Shown: in pieces, positions 43,392 to 51,903 of the stretch
Layout of the letters: each line of letters opens with the position of its first letter
Position numbering within the stretch: position 1 is the first letter of the stretch
Source of the DNA: Betaproteobacteria bacterium
Lineage (GTDB): Bacteria > Pseudomonadota > Gammaproteobacteria > Burkholderiales > CAIKXV01
Assembly (NCBI GenBank): GCA_021298815.1
Contig: JAJTHE010000002.1
Span: 62,001 to 126,000 of the forward strand
Direction: 5' to 3'
Length of the DNA: 64,000 bases
Notes under the pieces: generated by a model
Database searches by the model: none
The model's input: the letters and a program-made list of their open reading frames with translations, nothing else
What the model was told of the DNA's origin: nothing
Translations under genes and position numbers: made by a program

Positions 43392-44798
43392 CTAGATCAT
43401 CCTTGCGAGCGTCGACAATGCGCGGTCCATCCGCGCATCCCACTGGCGCGCGCTGGACAGCCGGATGCAGTGGCCGAACCTGCGGCTGGCAGAGAAGAGT
43501 GGTCCGGGCGCGATGCTCACGCCCTCGCGCAGCGCCCGGCGAGCCATCGCGAAGCTGTCCGTGCCTTCGGGCAATTCCAGCCAGAGCACGAATCCACCCT
43601 GCGGCCGCGAGATGCGCGTGTCCTCCGGGAACACCTTCATGATCGCATCGGTCATGCGCGCCACTGCGCTCGCGTACTGGCCGCGCACCTCGCGCAGGTA
43701 GCGCTCGTAGCGTCCGCTGCCGAGCAGTTCGGCGACCGCGAGCTGGGGTGCGGTCGGGCTGGCGATGCTGCCGACGTACTTCAGGTATTCGACGCGTTCG
43801 CGGCGCGGGCCGCTCGATGCCACCCAGCCCACGCGCAGCCCCGGGGCCAGCGTCTTCGAGAACGAACTGCAGTAGAGGATGTCCGCATCCGGCGCGAGGC
43901 CCTTGCAGGTCGACGGCCGTTGCCTCGCGAATCCCAGGTCGCCATACACGTCGTCCTCGATCAGCGGCACCTTGCGCCTGCCCAGCAGGCGCACGAGCCC
44001 GCGCTTGGCGTTGTCCGACATGCAGTGGCCGAGCGGATTGCTGTAGTTCGTGGACACCACGCAGGCTTTCACCGACCAGCGGTCCAGCGCGAAGGACAGC
44101 GCATCGAGGGCGATGCCGTCGTCCGCGTCTGCCGGTATCTCGAGGGCTTCGAGGCCCAGCGATTCCAGCACGTGCAGCAGGCCGTAGAAGGTGGGCGACT
44201 CGACGGCAACGATGTCGCCGGGCTTCGTCACTGCGCGCAGGGCGAGGCTCAGTGCTTCCTGGCAGCCGGCGGTGATCACGATGTCCTCGGGCGGGACGCT
44301 GCTGCCCGACTCGCCCATGCGCCGGGCGATCTGGCGGCAGAGTTCCGGCGCGCCCGGGGGCATCATGTAGCCGGCCGCGCGTGCCCGCTGCGTGCGCATC
44401 ACCTGGTTCAGGGCGCGCGAGATCGCCTGGGTCGGCAGGAACGAGGCATCGGGCACCGCCGCACCGAGCTGCACGATGGCCGGATCGTTTGCGGCCTTGA
44501 TCAACGCCATGGCCATCGCCTGTCCGGTGACCAGGCGTGGCGGAGCCGCCTGCGCCGGGCGCGCCGCTTCGATCGGCTGGGCACCCTGGCGCGCCCGCAC
44601 ATAGAAGCCGGAACGCGGGCGTGCTTCCAGCAGGCCCCGGTCGACCAGCGCCTGGTACGCGGTCACGGCCGTCGACACGCTGATCCGGTGAGCGCGCGCA
44701 TGGGTGCGCACGCCGGGCAGGCGGTCTCCCGGCAGGTAGGCGCCGCTGCCGATGCGTTGCGCGAGGTCTGCGGCAACCCGGTGGTACAGGGATTCCAT
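43392..44798 (-). CDS. MocR-type GntR/aminotransferase transcription regulator
   Basis: 468 residues from the ATG at 44798; an upstream GTG at 44834 would add 12 residues but would run into the repeated operator. N-terminal winged helix: YHRVAADLAQRIGSGAYLPGDRLPGVRTHARAHRISVSTAVTAYQ. The rest is a fold-type I aminotransferase domain with NYSNPLG, DDVYGDLG and SSFSKTLAPGLRVGW, where Lys of FSKT binds PLP. MocR regulators respond to PLP or an amino compound. A divergent DUF1127 gene and its own promoter share the operator sites. Confidence 0.93.
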   Translation of the reverse strand: MESLYHRVAADLAQRIGSGAYLPGDRLPGVRTHARAHRISVSTAVTAYQALVDRGLLEARPRSGFYVRARQGAQPIEAARPAQAAPPRLVTGQAMAMALIKAANDPAIVQLGAAVPDASFLPTQAISRALNQVMRTQRARAAGYMMPPGAPELCRQIARRMGESGSSVPPEDIVITAGCQEALSLALRAVTKPGDIVAVESPTFYGLLHVLESLGLEALEIPADADDGIALDALSFALDRWSVKACVVSTNYSNPLGHCMSDNAKRGLVRLLGRRKVPLIEDDVYGDLGFARQRPSTCKGLAPDADILYCSSFSKTLAPGLRVGWVASSGPRRERVEYLKYVGSIASPTAPQLAVAELLGSGRYERYLREVRGQYASAVARMTDAIMKVFPEDTRISRPQGGFVLWLELPEGTDSFAMARRALREGVSIAPGPLFSASRRFGHCIRLSSARQWDARMDRALSTLARMI

Positions 44799-44812
44799 GG
44801 CTCGTCGTCTCC

Positions 44813-44871
44813 AACGGTACAGATCGGCGGTCACGTAACGGTACAGTTATCTCCAGCCGCGATCTGTACCG
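44813..44871. promoter_or_regulatory. Repeated operator (AACGGTACAG) upstream of the MocR gene
   Basis: AACGGTACAG occurs as two direct copies at 44813-44822 and 44837-44846, 24 bp apart, and once inverted as ATCTGTACCG at 44862-44871. A degenerate fourth inverted copy (CTATACCGT) sits at 44875-44883. MocR-type regulators typically bind direct repeats of this size at their own or divergent promoters. The spacing places the sites on related faces of the helix, so the array very likely controls mocR itself and perhaps the divergent DUF1127 gene. Confidence 0.7.
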
Positions 44872-44963
44872 AAACTATACCGTCTGGCTGTATCTGTAAT
44901 GCTGGCGCATCGGGCGGCAGACTGCAACGCGTGATACGTCGACGCAGCAGTGGAGCCATCGAT

Positions 44964-45200
44964 ATGGAGTACTACACGAGGCGGGCGGGAAGGCTTCGGG
45001 TGCGCTGGTTGCACGCATGGGTGCGCGGCCAGGTCCGGCGCGCCGTTCGGTACCTCGGCCGCAGCCGAATCGAAGCCGAACTCCATGCGCTGGATGCGCG
45101 CACCCTGAAGGACATCGGCATCTCGCGCAGCGACGTGCCGGGAATCGCGAGTGGCGACCACTTTCGGGACGACAGCCGGTACCCGCGGCGATGGAGGTGA
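44964..45200 (+). CDS. DUF1127 small protein
   Basis: 78 residues. Strongly basic N-terminus and the defining C-terminal motif LHALDARTLKDIGISRSDV of the DUF1127 (YjiS-like) family. Members are small, Arg-rich proteins linked to RNA turnover and phosphate or stress responses in alphaproteobacteria. GGAG eleven nucleotides before the ATG. Divergent from the MocR gene, whose operators lie in the shared upstream region. Confidence 0.88.
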   Translation: MEYYTRRAGRLRVRWLHAWVRGQVRRAVRYLGRSRIEAELHALDARTLKDIGISRSDVPGIASGDHFRDDSRYPRRWR

Positions 45201-45204
45201 TGTC

Positions 45205-45617
45205 ATGGAAGGTATTCCTCGGGCTGGTCGCGTGGTGCCGCATGTGTTCACATGGATCGTCCGGGGGACCGCGACGCTCCTGGCGTTCGTCGCGGCGGTC
45301 CAGGCCGGCGGCGGATGGGGCGCGTGGGTGATCGGGTTGTCTGCCGTCACGTCCTTTGTCGTGGCGGCATGCAGTCATGCGCGCCGCGCCCGGTTGCAGA
45401 TCCGCGCACGGACCCGGGCCTCTTCCTGGCCGCGCTTCTGGTGATACCGCTCTGGCTGCTGGCCGAAGATCCCCTATGGGCCATCATGCTGCCCACCTTG
45501 ATCGAACTGCTTGGCTTCGGCCCGACCTTACGCAAGGCCTGGTGGGCGCCGTATTCCGAGTCGGTGGCGTTCCTCGGAGTGCTTGGCCGAGCAACCTTTT
45601 GATCCTCGCTTCGCTAG
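45205..45617 (+). pseudogene. Membrane protein gene, frameshifted twice and cut by an IS element (5' part)
   Basis: From the ATG at 45205 the frame reads FTWIVRGTATLLAFVAAVQ and GAWVIGLSAVTSFVVAAC, then breaks at about 45410; the next frame continues LFLAALLVIPLWLLAEDPLWAIML, LGFGPTLRKAWWAPYSES until about 45590, and the third frame gives NLLILASL up to the CTAG at 45614. Together these form one small multi-spanning inner-membrane protein of a family with a conserved PTLRKAW motif. Two same-sense shifts and the insertion show that it is not functional. Confidence 0.72.
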
Positions 45618-45644
45618 CAGTTCGTTGAAATGCCCCACATCTTG
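45618..45644 (+). repeat. Left terminal inverted repeat of the IS5-type element
   Basis: Begins CAGTTCGTTGAAATGCC and ends CCACATCTTG. Its outer 13 bases are identical to the reverse complement of the right end. Confidence 0.85.
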
Positions 45645-45705
45645 AGGCACTTTCTGGTCGCCGAGTAGTCGAAGGTACAGGACAACGAAAGACGGTACGA
45701 GACCG

Positions 45706-46806
45706 ATGCGCGGAGCCGACGTAACCCAGGAGAGCCTGTTCACGTTCAAGCAGCTCAACGACTTCGTGCCGGCGGACCATCCGCTGCGCCCGATCCGCGA
45801 GATGCTCAACACGGCGCTCAAGGCGATGGACGGGACGTTCGCGCAGATGTACGCGCACAACGGCCGGGAATCGATCCCGCCCGAGCGGCTGCTTCGGGCG
45901 CTGACGCTGCAGGTCCTGTACTCGATCCGCAGCGAGCGGCAGCTGTGCGAACAGCTGCAATACAACCTGCTCTTCCGCTGGTTCGTCGGGCTCACGCTGG
46001 AAGACTCCGCCTGGGACCACTCATCGTTCACGAAGAATCGCGACCGGCTGATCGACTTCGATGTGATGCGCGATCTGTTCGGCCGAGTGCTCGAGCAGGC
46101 GCGCTCCGAAGGATTGCTGTCGAAAGAGCACTTCTCGGTGGACGGAACGCTGATCAAGGCGTGGGCCTCGCAGAAAAGCTTCGTCCCCCGGAAAGGCCCC
46201 AAGCCTCCACGCGGAGGCTCGCGCTCGAACCCGGAGGTGGACTTCAAGGGCACGCGGCGCACGCGCGAGACCCATGTGAGCAGCTCGGATCCGGATGCGC
46301 TGCTGTTCACGAAATCGCGCAAGGCCGGCGCGATCCCGGCCTACATGGGCCATGTGCTGATGGAGAACCGGAGCGCTCTGGCAATCGATGTTCGGCTTAC
46401 GCCTGCCGAGGGCACGGCAGAGCGGGAAGCAGCGCTGGAGATGCTGGCCGCCAAGGCAGGCCGAGGCCGGATCACGGTTGGCGCCGACAAGGCCTACGAC
46501 CATGCGGCGTTCGTCGATGGATGCCGCGCGATGAAGGTCGTCCCGCATGTAGCGCAAAATGACACGGGCCGCAGCAGCCGCATCGATGGCCGGACGACGC
46601 GACATGAGGGCTACGGGCTGAGCCAGATCGCGCGCAAGTTAATCGAAACGATCTTCGGCGACGGCAAGCAGCACGGGACGCTGAGGCAGTTGAAGGTACG
46701 CGGGCTGGAGAAGGCCGAAGGCGTATTCATCCTCAACGTCGCGGTGGCCAATCTGCGTCGGATGGCCAGGCTGATAGTCGAGCCCCGACCGCTCGCAGCA
46801 GGATAG
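45706..46806 (+). CDS. IS5-family transposase
   Basis: 366 residues with an N-terminal DUF772-type DNA-binding region (DFVPADHPLRPIREMLN, PPERLLRALTLQVLYSIRSER) and a DDE domain: Asp146 in FSVDGTLIKAWAS, Asp261 in VGADKAYD and Glu314 in KLIETIFG. No stop or frameshift interrupts it. The ATG at 45706 lies 88 bp inside the left end; a GTG- or TTG-initiated start is not needed. Probably recently active. Confidence 0.93.
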   Translation: MRGADVTQESLFTFKQLNDFVPADHPLRPIREMLNTALKAMDGTFAQMYAHNGRESIPPERLLRALTLQVLYSIRSERQLCEQLQYNLLFRWFVGLTLEDSAWDHSSFTKNRDRLIDFDVMRDLFGRVLEQARSEGLLSKEHFSVDGTLIKAWASQKSFVPRKGPKPPRGGSRSNPEVDFKGTRRTRETHVSSSDPDALLFTKSRKAGAIPAYMGHVLMENRSALAIDVRLTPAEGTAEREAALEMLAAKAGRGRITVGADKAYDHAAFVDGCRAMKVVPHVAQNDTGRSSRIDGRTTRHEGYGLSQIARKLIETIFGDGKQHGTLRQLKVRGLEKAEGVFILNVAVANLRRMARLIVEPRPLAAG

Positions 46807-46935
46807 GTTCGCCGGGTGATCGAGAAATCAGCCAAGTCGACGGAGCTATGAGCCACGACATGCAGCGAGGCGGCCTACAACAGCGGCGACGTGTGGCTCG
46901 AACCCCATCAGATCAGTCTCAAAGCCCTGCGGCTA

Positions 46936-46963
46936 CAAGATGTGGCTGCTTTTCAACGAACTG
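46936..46963 (-). repeat. Right terminal inverted repeat of the IS5-type element
   Basis: CAAGATGTGG at the inner side and TTTCAACGAACTG at the tip, mirror of the left end with one extra base in the middle. Confidence 0.85.
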
Positions 46964-46967
46964 CTAG

Positions 46968-47080
46968 ATCGGTACACGGTTGCGACGGTGCTGTTCCCGG
47001 GCGCGTCCGGCGTGGCATGCATCGGCCTCGTAGTCGTCCTCGTCGGGCGGCGAAGGCAGTTCTCCCCTGCGCATTTGTAA
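46968..47080 (+). pseudogene. Membrane protein gene, 3' part beyond the IS element
   Basis: Continues the third frame across the CTAG target: DRYTVATVLFPGASGVACIGL, VVVLVGRRRQFSPAHL and a TAA at 47078-47080. The sequence is a last transmembrane segment followed by a basic tail, as expected for the end of the same protein. Reading CTA-GAT over the repaired target gives LILASLDRYTVATVL without a gap. Confidence 0.7.
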
Positions 47081-47145
47081 ATCCGCACGCCAGTTGATAC
47101 GCTGGCCGGTATCGACGCGCAAGATCGTCAACTCCACCCACTTCG

Positions 47146-48135
47146 ATGGCACGCATGCGCAAGGCCTTGTTCGCATCGTTGGTGTCCATGGCCACCCTCG
47201 TCATCGGCACCGCATCGACATGGGCGCAGTCGCCATCCCAGCCCTATCCCTCGCGCAACGTACGGTTGGTGGTGCCGTTCGGCGCCGGCGGCAGCATCGA
47301 TGCCGTTGCACGGCTGGTGGCCGCCAAGGTGTCCGAGACCTGGGGCCAGGCGCTGGTCGTCGACAACCGCACGGGCGCCGACGGCGACATCGGCACCGAG
47401 GCCGTGGCCCGCGCGTCGCCGGACGGCTACACGCTGCTGCTGACCGGCCAGCCGCTGGCGGTCAACGTGAGCCTGCGGCCGAAGCGGCCTTACCGGACCG
47501 AGGACTTCACGCCGATCATGCTGATGGCCGAGACGCAGTCGGTGCTGTGCGTGTCGGCCGGCTTCGAGGCGAAGTCGGTGAAGGACGTGATCGAGATCGC
47601 GCGGGCCCGTCCCGGCAAGATCGACTACGGATCGGCCGGCATCGGCACCTCGGGCCACCTGGCCACCGAGCTTTTCCGCAGCAGCGCAGGCATCGACATC
47701 GTGCACGTGCCGTTCCGAAACAGCGGCCAGTGGCAGGCCGAGGTGGCGGCTGGACGCATCCCGATCAGCATCCCGACGTTCCCGGCAGCGATGGCGCTGA
47801 TGCGTACCGGCAAGGTGCGCTGCCTCGCGGTGACCGGGGCGAAGCGCTCGCCCGCGCTGCCGGACCTGCCCACCGTCTCGGAGTCCGGCCTGCCCGGCTA
47901 TGTCGCGACCTCCTGGTACGGGGTGCTCGCACCGCGCGGCACCAGCGACGCGATCGTGCAGCGCGTCCATGCGGCCTTCCGCGCCGCGCTCGAGGATCCG
48001 GTGGTCAAGGCGAGGCTCGCCGAGATGGGCGTGGAGCCGGTCGCCTCCACCCCGGCTGCGCTCGCCAGCCACGTCAAGTCCGAGATCGAGCGCTGGGCCT
48101 GGGTCGTGAAGCAGGCGAAGATCGCGACCGAGTAG
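47146..48135 (+). CDS. Bug/TctC-family substrate-binding protein
   Basis: 329 residues, ATG at 47146 (an ATG at 47155 is also in frame). Signal peptide ALFASLVSMATLVIGTASTWAQ. LVVPFGAGGSIDA, LVVDNRTGADGDIG, PDGYTLLLTG, IDYGSAGIGTSGH and HVPFRNSGQ. The last replaces the family PYKG with PFRN, so the ligand pocket probably differs from its neighbours. Its TAG abuts the stop of the next leftward gene with no spacer. Confidence 0.93.
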   Translation: MARMRKALFASLVSMATLVIGTASTWAQSPSQPYPSRNVRLVVPFGAGGSIDAVARLVAAKVSETWGQALVVDNRTGADGDIGTEAVARASPDGYTLLLTGQPLAVNVSLRPKRPYRTEDFTPIMLMAETQSVLCVSAGFEAKSVKDVIEIARARPGKIDYGSAGIGTSGHLATELFRSSAGIDIVHVPFRNSGQWQAEVAAGRIPISIPTFPAAMALMRTGKVRCLAVTGAKRSPALPDLPTVSESGLPGYVATSWYGVLAPRGTSDAIVQRVHAAFRAALEDPVVKARLAEMGVEPVASTPAALASHVKSEIERWAWVVKQAKIATE

Positions 48136-48855
48136 TCAGAGGGTGGCCAGGCCGGTCGCGCGCATCAGCGCGCCCGCCTCGGGGGTGCGCAGGAAGGCGA
48201 TGAACGCCTGCGCGGCCTCGATGTCGCCAGCCGCGTTCGCGATCGCCGCATCGAACACCGTACCGATGCCCAGCGACTCGGGCAGGGCGCCCAGGTAGCG
48301 GATGCCCGGCACCGCGCGGATCTCGGTGGCGAGCGTCATCACCGCGTCGGCCTCGCCGTCGGCCACGCGCCGCGCGACGACGAACCCCGGGCCCATGAGG
48401 TAGCGCGCCTTCGCTTCGATCGCCGGACGCAGGCCGATGCCGGCGACGGCATCGAGGATCACGTTGGCCATGTTGGTGCCGGCGCGCGGGTCGGACAGCG
48501 CGATGCTGCCGACCGCGTAGATGGCGGCCCTGAACGATGCCTCGGAGACGATGGCGGGCGCGTCGAGCGTTTCCCTGACGCCCATGCCGGCTGGGCTTCG
48601 CGCGATGCTGAAGCGGGTGGCCGGGTCGATCGATGCGGCGACGGCGTCGGTCAGGGTGTGGCTGGTCACGACCGCCACGTCGAACGGCGTGCCGCCGCCC
48701 ATCAGCCGGCGCGTGTCGGCCGGCGTGCCGACCACCACCGTCGAGCGGTAACCGGTGTCCGCCTCGAAGCGCTGCACCAGCGCCTCCATCGCGGCCTTGA
48801 AGCCGCCTGCGCTGATCAATCGCAGCGTGACGGCGGTGCGGGGTGCCTGCTTCAT
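48136..48855 (-). CDS. ModA-like periplasmic-binding-protein domain protein without signal peptide
   Basis: 239 residues. RLISAGGFKAAMEALVQRFEADTG, PFDVAVVTSHTL, SIALSDPRAGTNMANVILD, VMTLATEIRAVPGIRYLGALPE and FIAFLRTPEAGALMRATGL reproduce the class II molybdate-binding (ModA/substrate-binding) fold. No export signal can be found from the ATG at 48855 or upstream, so either the protein is cytosolic or the true N-terminus is lost. It follows the nitrile hydratase genes in the same direction, 47 nt away, and may sense or deliver a ligand for them. Confidence 0.85.
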   Translation of the reverse strand: MKQAPRTAVTLRLISAGGFKAAMEALVQRFEADTGYRSTVVVGTPADTRRLMGGGTPFDVAVVTSHTLTDAVAASIDPATRFSIARSPAGMGVRETLDAPAIVSEASFRAAIYAVGSIALSDPRAGTNMANVILDAVAGIGLRPAIEAKARYLMGPGFVVARRVADGEADAVMTLATEIRAVPGIRYLGALPESLGIGTVFDAAIANAAGDIEAAQAFIAFLRTPEAGALMRATGLATL

Positions 48856-48902
48856 CGGGCGGCGTCCTCTGGCAGGGGCAGGGGCAAGGGCAGCGCGCGC
48901 GA

Positions 48903-49283
48903 TCAGCGGCGCGGCAGGACGACGGGCCTGCCGTGCGGCGTGGCGCGGGCGGCGACGTCCCATTCGTCGACGCGGCGCGAGAGGTCCGCCGTGCCTACCA
49001 CCTGCTTGCGCGCGACCAGCGTCTCGAGCGCAGCCAGCCAGCGCTCGTAGTAGCGGCTGCCATCGTCCGCTTCCCCGGTCGACCTCGCCTGCGCGATCTC
49101 GGCTGCGAGCGTGGCGGCCCATTCCGGCCAGCTGAACACGCCGCGCCGGTGCAGTTCCAGCGCCATCGCGAACGCCTGCGCCTCCCACGGGGCCCGGAAC
49201 ACGGGGCCCGCGTCGTCGCGCGGCAGCGCCGACAGGGCGTCCAGGTCGGCGAGGTTCGCGTCAGGCGGGCAGGAGATAGTCAT
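48903..49283 (-). CDS. Nitrile hydratase accessory protein
   Basis: 126 residues. The LPRDDAGPVFRAPWEAQAFAMAL start and FSWPEWAATLAAEI segment are standard for nitrile hydratase accessory (activator, beta-like) proteins that help insert metal into the alpha subunit. It overlaps the end of the beta-subunit gene by 23 nt, so translation is coupled. YYERWLAALETLV is also shared with beta subunits. Confidence 0.9.
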   Translation of the reverse strand: MTISCPPDANLADLDALSALPRDDAGPVFRAPWEAQAFAMALELHRRGVFSWPEWAATLAAEIAQARSTGEADDGSRYYERWLAALETLVARKQVVGTADLSRRVDEWDVAARATPHGRPVVLPRR

Positions 49284-49920
49284 CCCAGAGGTCCAGGCAG
49301 ACGGTGTCGCGCGGCGCAGCCGCTTCGCCCCACAGCTCGCTGGCCATGAAGCGCACGCTGTACATGTGCTGCGGCTTGCGGTCGCGGGTCATCGCGTTGC
49401 TGTCGGCGAACGAGAACACCCCGTGGTCGCGCTGCACCACGCCGCGCCGGCCGCGCGCATAGCGCGGCAGCCGGGTATGGCCTTCCGGCTGGAAGTTGCG
49501 GGTGAGCACCGCATCTCCGACGCTGAACTTCGGCGCGACCGCGACCTCGTCCATGCGCGTGCGGCGCCGGGTGCGCGTGATCGCCTCGACCTGCTCCGGC
49601 CGCAGGTTGGCCGCGGCACGCTCGGCCGACGCCGGCCGGCCCTCGACCAGTTCCGCCTCGTCGATCATGCCGCTCTCGACCAGCACTCGCTCGAGCGCGT
49701 ACAGCGCGCGCTCGTAGTAGCTCGCCGCGAGGAACTCGGCCGGCGGCATCCGCTCCCGCGCGTAGCGTCCCATGTCGCCGTTGTAGCGGCGGTGGAAGGC
49801 GCAGGCCATGCGCAGGGCGAACACCCGCCCATGCCAGTATTCATGGAACACGTGGTCCTCCTGCTCGATCACCAGCGGCCCCATGCCGTGCATGCCACCC
49901 ATGTCGTGGATGCTGTTCAT
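49261..49920 (-). CDS. nthB: Nitrile hydratase subunit beta
   Basis: 219 residues. [16 protein letters not shown] is the conserved beta-subunit start, followed by [17 protein letters not shown] and the C-terminal SH3-like barrel ([31 protein letters not shown], and [13 protein letters not shown]). With alpha it forms the nitrile-hydrating enzyme that turns nitriles into amides. ATG at 49920 overlaps the alpha stop as ATGA. No amidase gene is seen next to the operon. Confidence 0.95.
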   Translation of the reverse strand: MNSIHDMGGMHGMGPLVIEQEDHVFHEYWHGRVFALRMACAFHRRYNGDMGRYARERMPPAEFLAASYYERALYALERVLVESGMIDEAELVEGRPASAERAAANLRPEQVEAITRTRRRTRMDEVAVAPKFSVGDAVLTRNFQPEGHTRLPRYARGRRGVVQRDHGVFSFADSNAMTRDRKPQHMYSVRFMASELWGEAAAPRDTVCLDLWDDYLLPA

Positions 49921-50573
49921 GCGCCACCGCCCGTTGCAACCGCGACCGTGCCCACGCCGACCATCGAATCGCGGGTGACGATCGCCGCGAGCCGTTCCTC
50001 GCTCCAGCCCTCGGTGCCGGCGGGGCGCTCGGGCACCACCATGTAGCGCATCTCGGCGGTGGAATCCCAGACGCGCACCTCGATGTCTTCCGGGACGTCC
50101 TGGCCGAAGGCCTTCAGCACCCCGCGGGGATCGATCACCGCGCGGGCGCGGTAGGCATCGGACTTGAACCAGGCCGGCGGCAGGCCGAGCACCGGCCACG
50201 GATAGCAGGAGCACAGCGAGCAGACCACAAGGTTGCGCACCTGCGGGGTGTTCTCCACCGCGACCATGTCCTCGGCGTGCGGCTCGATGAAGCCGAATTC
50301 GGCGATCGCCTCGGTGGCATTGGCGAGCAGGCGCTGCCGGTAGGCCGGGTCGGTCCAGGCGCGGGCGACGATGCGTGCGCCGTTGCGCGGGCCGACCCGG
50401 TGCTCGTAGGTGTCGACGATCTCGTCGAGCGTCTTCGGGTCGATCAGTCCCTTCTCGGCCAGCAGGGACTCCAGTGCCTTCACGCGCAGGGCCGGGCCGG
50501 AGAGCGGGCGGTCGTGAGCGTTGTCATGGTCGCCGTCGTGATCGTGGGGGTGAGGGTGGGTGTGCTCGCTCAT
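49917..50573 (-). CDS. nthA: Nitrile hydratase subunit alpha
   Basis: 218 residues. The metal-binding claw is CSLCSC at 118-123 ([20 protein letters not shown]). Ser in the second place is the rule for Fe-type enzymes, while the following [10 protein letters not shown] is more typical of Co-type ones, so metal type is ambiguous. The N-terminus is a His/Asp-rich extension ([13 protein letters not shown]) that may bind metal. ATG at 50573; alpha, beta, accessory order with ATGA and 23-nt overlaps. Confidence 0.95.
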   Translation of the reverse strand: MSEHTHPHPHDHDGDHDNAHDRPLSGPALRVKALESLLAEKGLIDPKTLDEIVDTYEHRVGPRNGARIVARAWTDPAYRQRLLANATEAIAEFGFIEPHAEDMVAVENTPQVRNLVVCSLCSCYPWPVLGLPPAWFKSDAYRARAVIDPRGVLKAFGQDVPEDIEVRVWDSTAEMRYMVVPERPAGTEGWSEERLAAIVTRDSMVGVGTVAVATGGGA

Positions 50574-50692
50574 GGTCGTGGCGTGGGTCGTTCCAGGGGC
50601 AGAAACGCTGGGTGGGTCGCATGCGTACTTTACTCCCCGGTGCGCAGGACGGGATGCCGATCTGTCGGTGATCGCCGAGTCCGCTTCGTCAA

Positions 50693-51685
50693 CTATCTCT
50701 CCACCCGGACGTTCGCCTCCCGGATCACTCGGGTCCACTTCTCCCGCTCTGCCCGGAACCACGGCAGGAATTGCTCAGGCGCGCTGTCCTGAACGATCTC
50801 CAGCCCCATGTCGGTGATCCGCTGCTGGACATCGCCCGCCTTCAGCGCTGCCGCAACCGTCTGGCTCAGGCGATCGATGGCCTCACGCGGGGTCGCACCT
50901 GGCGACATGAGGACGATCCGGGAATCGACCTCGTAACCTGGCAGTCCCGAGGCCTCGGCCATGGTGGGTACGTCCGGCAGCAGCGGGGAACGGGTCAGGC
51001 CCAGCACCGCCAGTGCGCGCAGTCGGCCGCTCTTGACATGCGGGATCGTGATCGCGATGCCGGTGAAGTTGAGGGGCACATGCCCCGCGATGGTATCGGC
51101 CATCGCCGGCGGCCCGCCCTTGTACGCGACATGCACCAGATCGATCTTCGTCATGATGTTGATCATCGCGCCGGCCAGATGCGAGGTGGTACCGGCGCCG
51201 AACGATGCAAAGTTGAGCTCGCCGGGCCTTGCCCTGGCCAGCGCGACAAGTTCCTTGACCGTCTTCGCCGGCAGCGACGGATGCGCAACCAGTATGTGGG
51301 GAATGGTCACCATCATCCGGATCGGTGCGAAGTCACGCTCGGTGTCGAACGAGAGCTTTCCGTACAGCAACGGATTGATGGCGTGCGAGGTCATGTTTTC
51401 CGCCAGCAGCGTGTAGCCGTCGGGAGCGGCGCGGGCCGCGAGTTCGGAGCCGACGACGCCGCCGGCGCCGGGACGATTGTCGATGATGAACGGCTGGCCC
51501 AGGGGCTCGGAGATTCGCGGCGTGATCGCGCGGACCGCCGCGTCGATGTTGCCCCCTCCAGGCCAGGGCACGATCACGCGCACTGTCTTCATGGGATAGC
51601 TCTTCTGTGCCCAGGCGCTTGCGGGACCCCCGATCGCGGCGACGCAAGCCGTGGCCATGCCGATCAAGATCGATCTCGATTGCAC
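50693..51685 (-). CDS. Bug/TctC-family substrate-binding protein
   Basis: 330 residues from the GTG at 51685 with AGGAGG six nucleotides upstream; the first residues [19 protein letters not shown] are the signal peptide, cut after [52 protein letters not shown] and HVAYKGGPP. The start is similar to that of the Bug gene at 53406, suggesting one ancestor. A 218-bp spacer upstream separates it from the dehydrogenase gene. Confidence 0.93.
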   Translation of the reverse strand: MQSRSILIGMATACVAAIGGPASAWAQKSYPMKTVRVIVPWPGGGNIDAAVRAITPRISEPLGQPFIIDNRPGAGGVVGSELAARAAPDGYTLLAENMTSHAINPLLYGKLSFDTERDFAPIRMMVTIPHILVAHPSLPAKTVKELVALARARPGELNFASFGAGTTSHLAGAMINIMTKIDLVHVAYKGGPPAMADTIAGHVPLNFTGIAITIPHVKSGRLRALAVLGLTRSPLLPDVPTMAEASGLPGYEVDSRIVLMSPGATPREAIDRLSQTVAAALKAGDVQQRITDMGLEIVQDSAPEQFLPWFRAEREKWTRVIREANVRVER

Positions 51686-51903
51686 AGTCACCTCCTCCAG
51701 AAAGTCCGTTGCCGGGTCCAGCCCGGCTTGTCGTGCCCCGACAGGGGTCATTGAATTGCTTAACTGCAGACGACCTCGAAGTCTGTTTCGCACAGGCCGT
51801 GGCCGGCAGAGAGGGCGATGAGCCAAAGCGGGCTGCCGGGGCACCGCGCCCACGACGTTTGCCCGGGCGGGCACGATCAGGGGCGCTCGCTCGGCTGGCG
51901 CCT

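Larger units (their letters stand above)
45618..46963 (+). mobile_element. IS5-family insertion sequence, 1346 bp, complete
   Basis: Terminal inverted repeats of about 27 bp (left 45618-45644, right 46936-46963) share CAGTTCGTTGAAA at the tips and CCACATCTTG inside. The element is flanked on both sides by CTAG (45614-45617 and 46964-46967), the YTAR-type 4-bp target duplication known for the IS5 group. The single transposase gene fills most of the element and is intact. The insertion site lies in a degraded membrane-protein gene whose two parts join in frame when the element and one CTAG are removed. Confidence 0.92.

Noticed and set aside
45017-45331. 104-codon plus-strand frame after DUF1127
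   Set aside because: Arg/Ser/Pro-rich shadow of the DUF1127 and membrane-protein frames, no motif.
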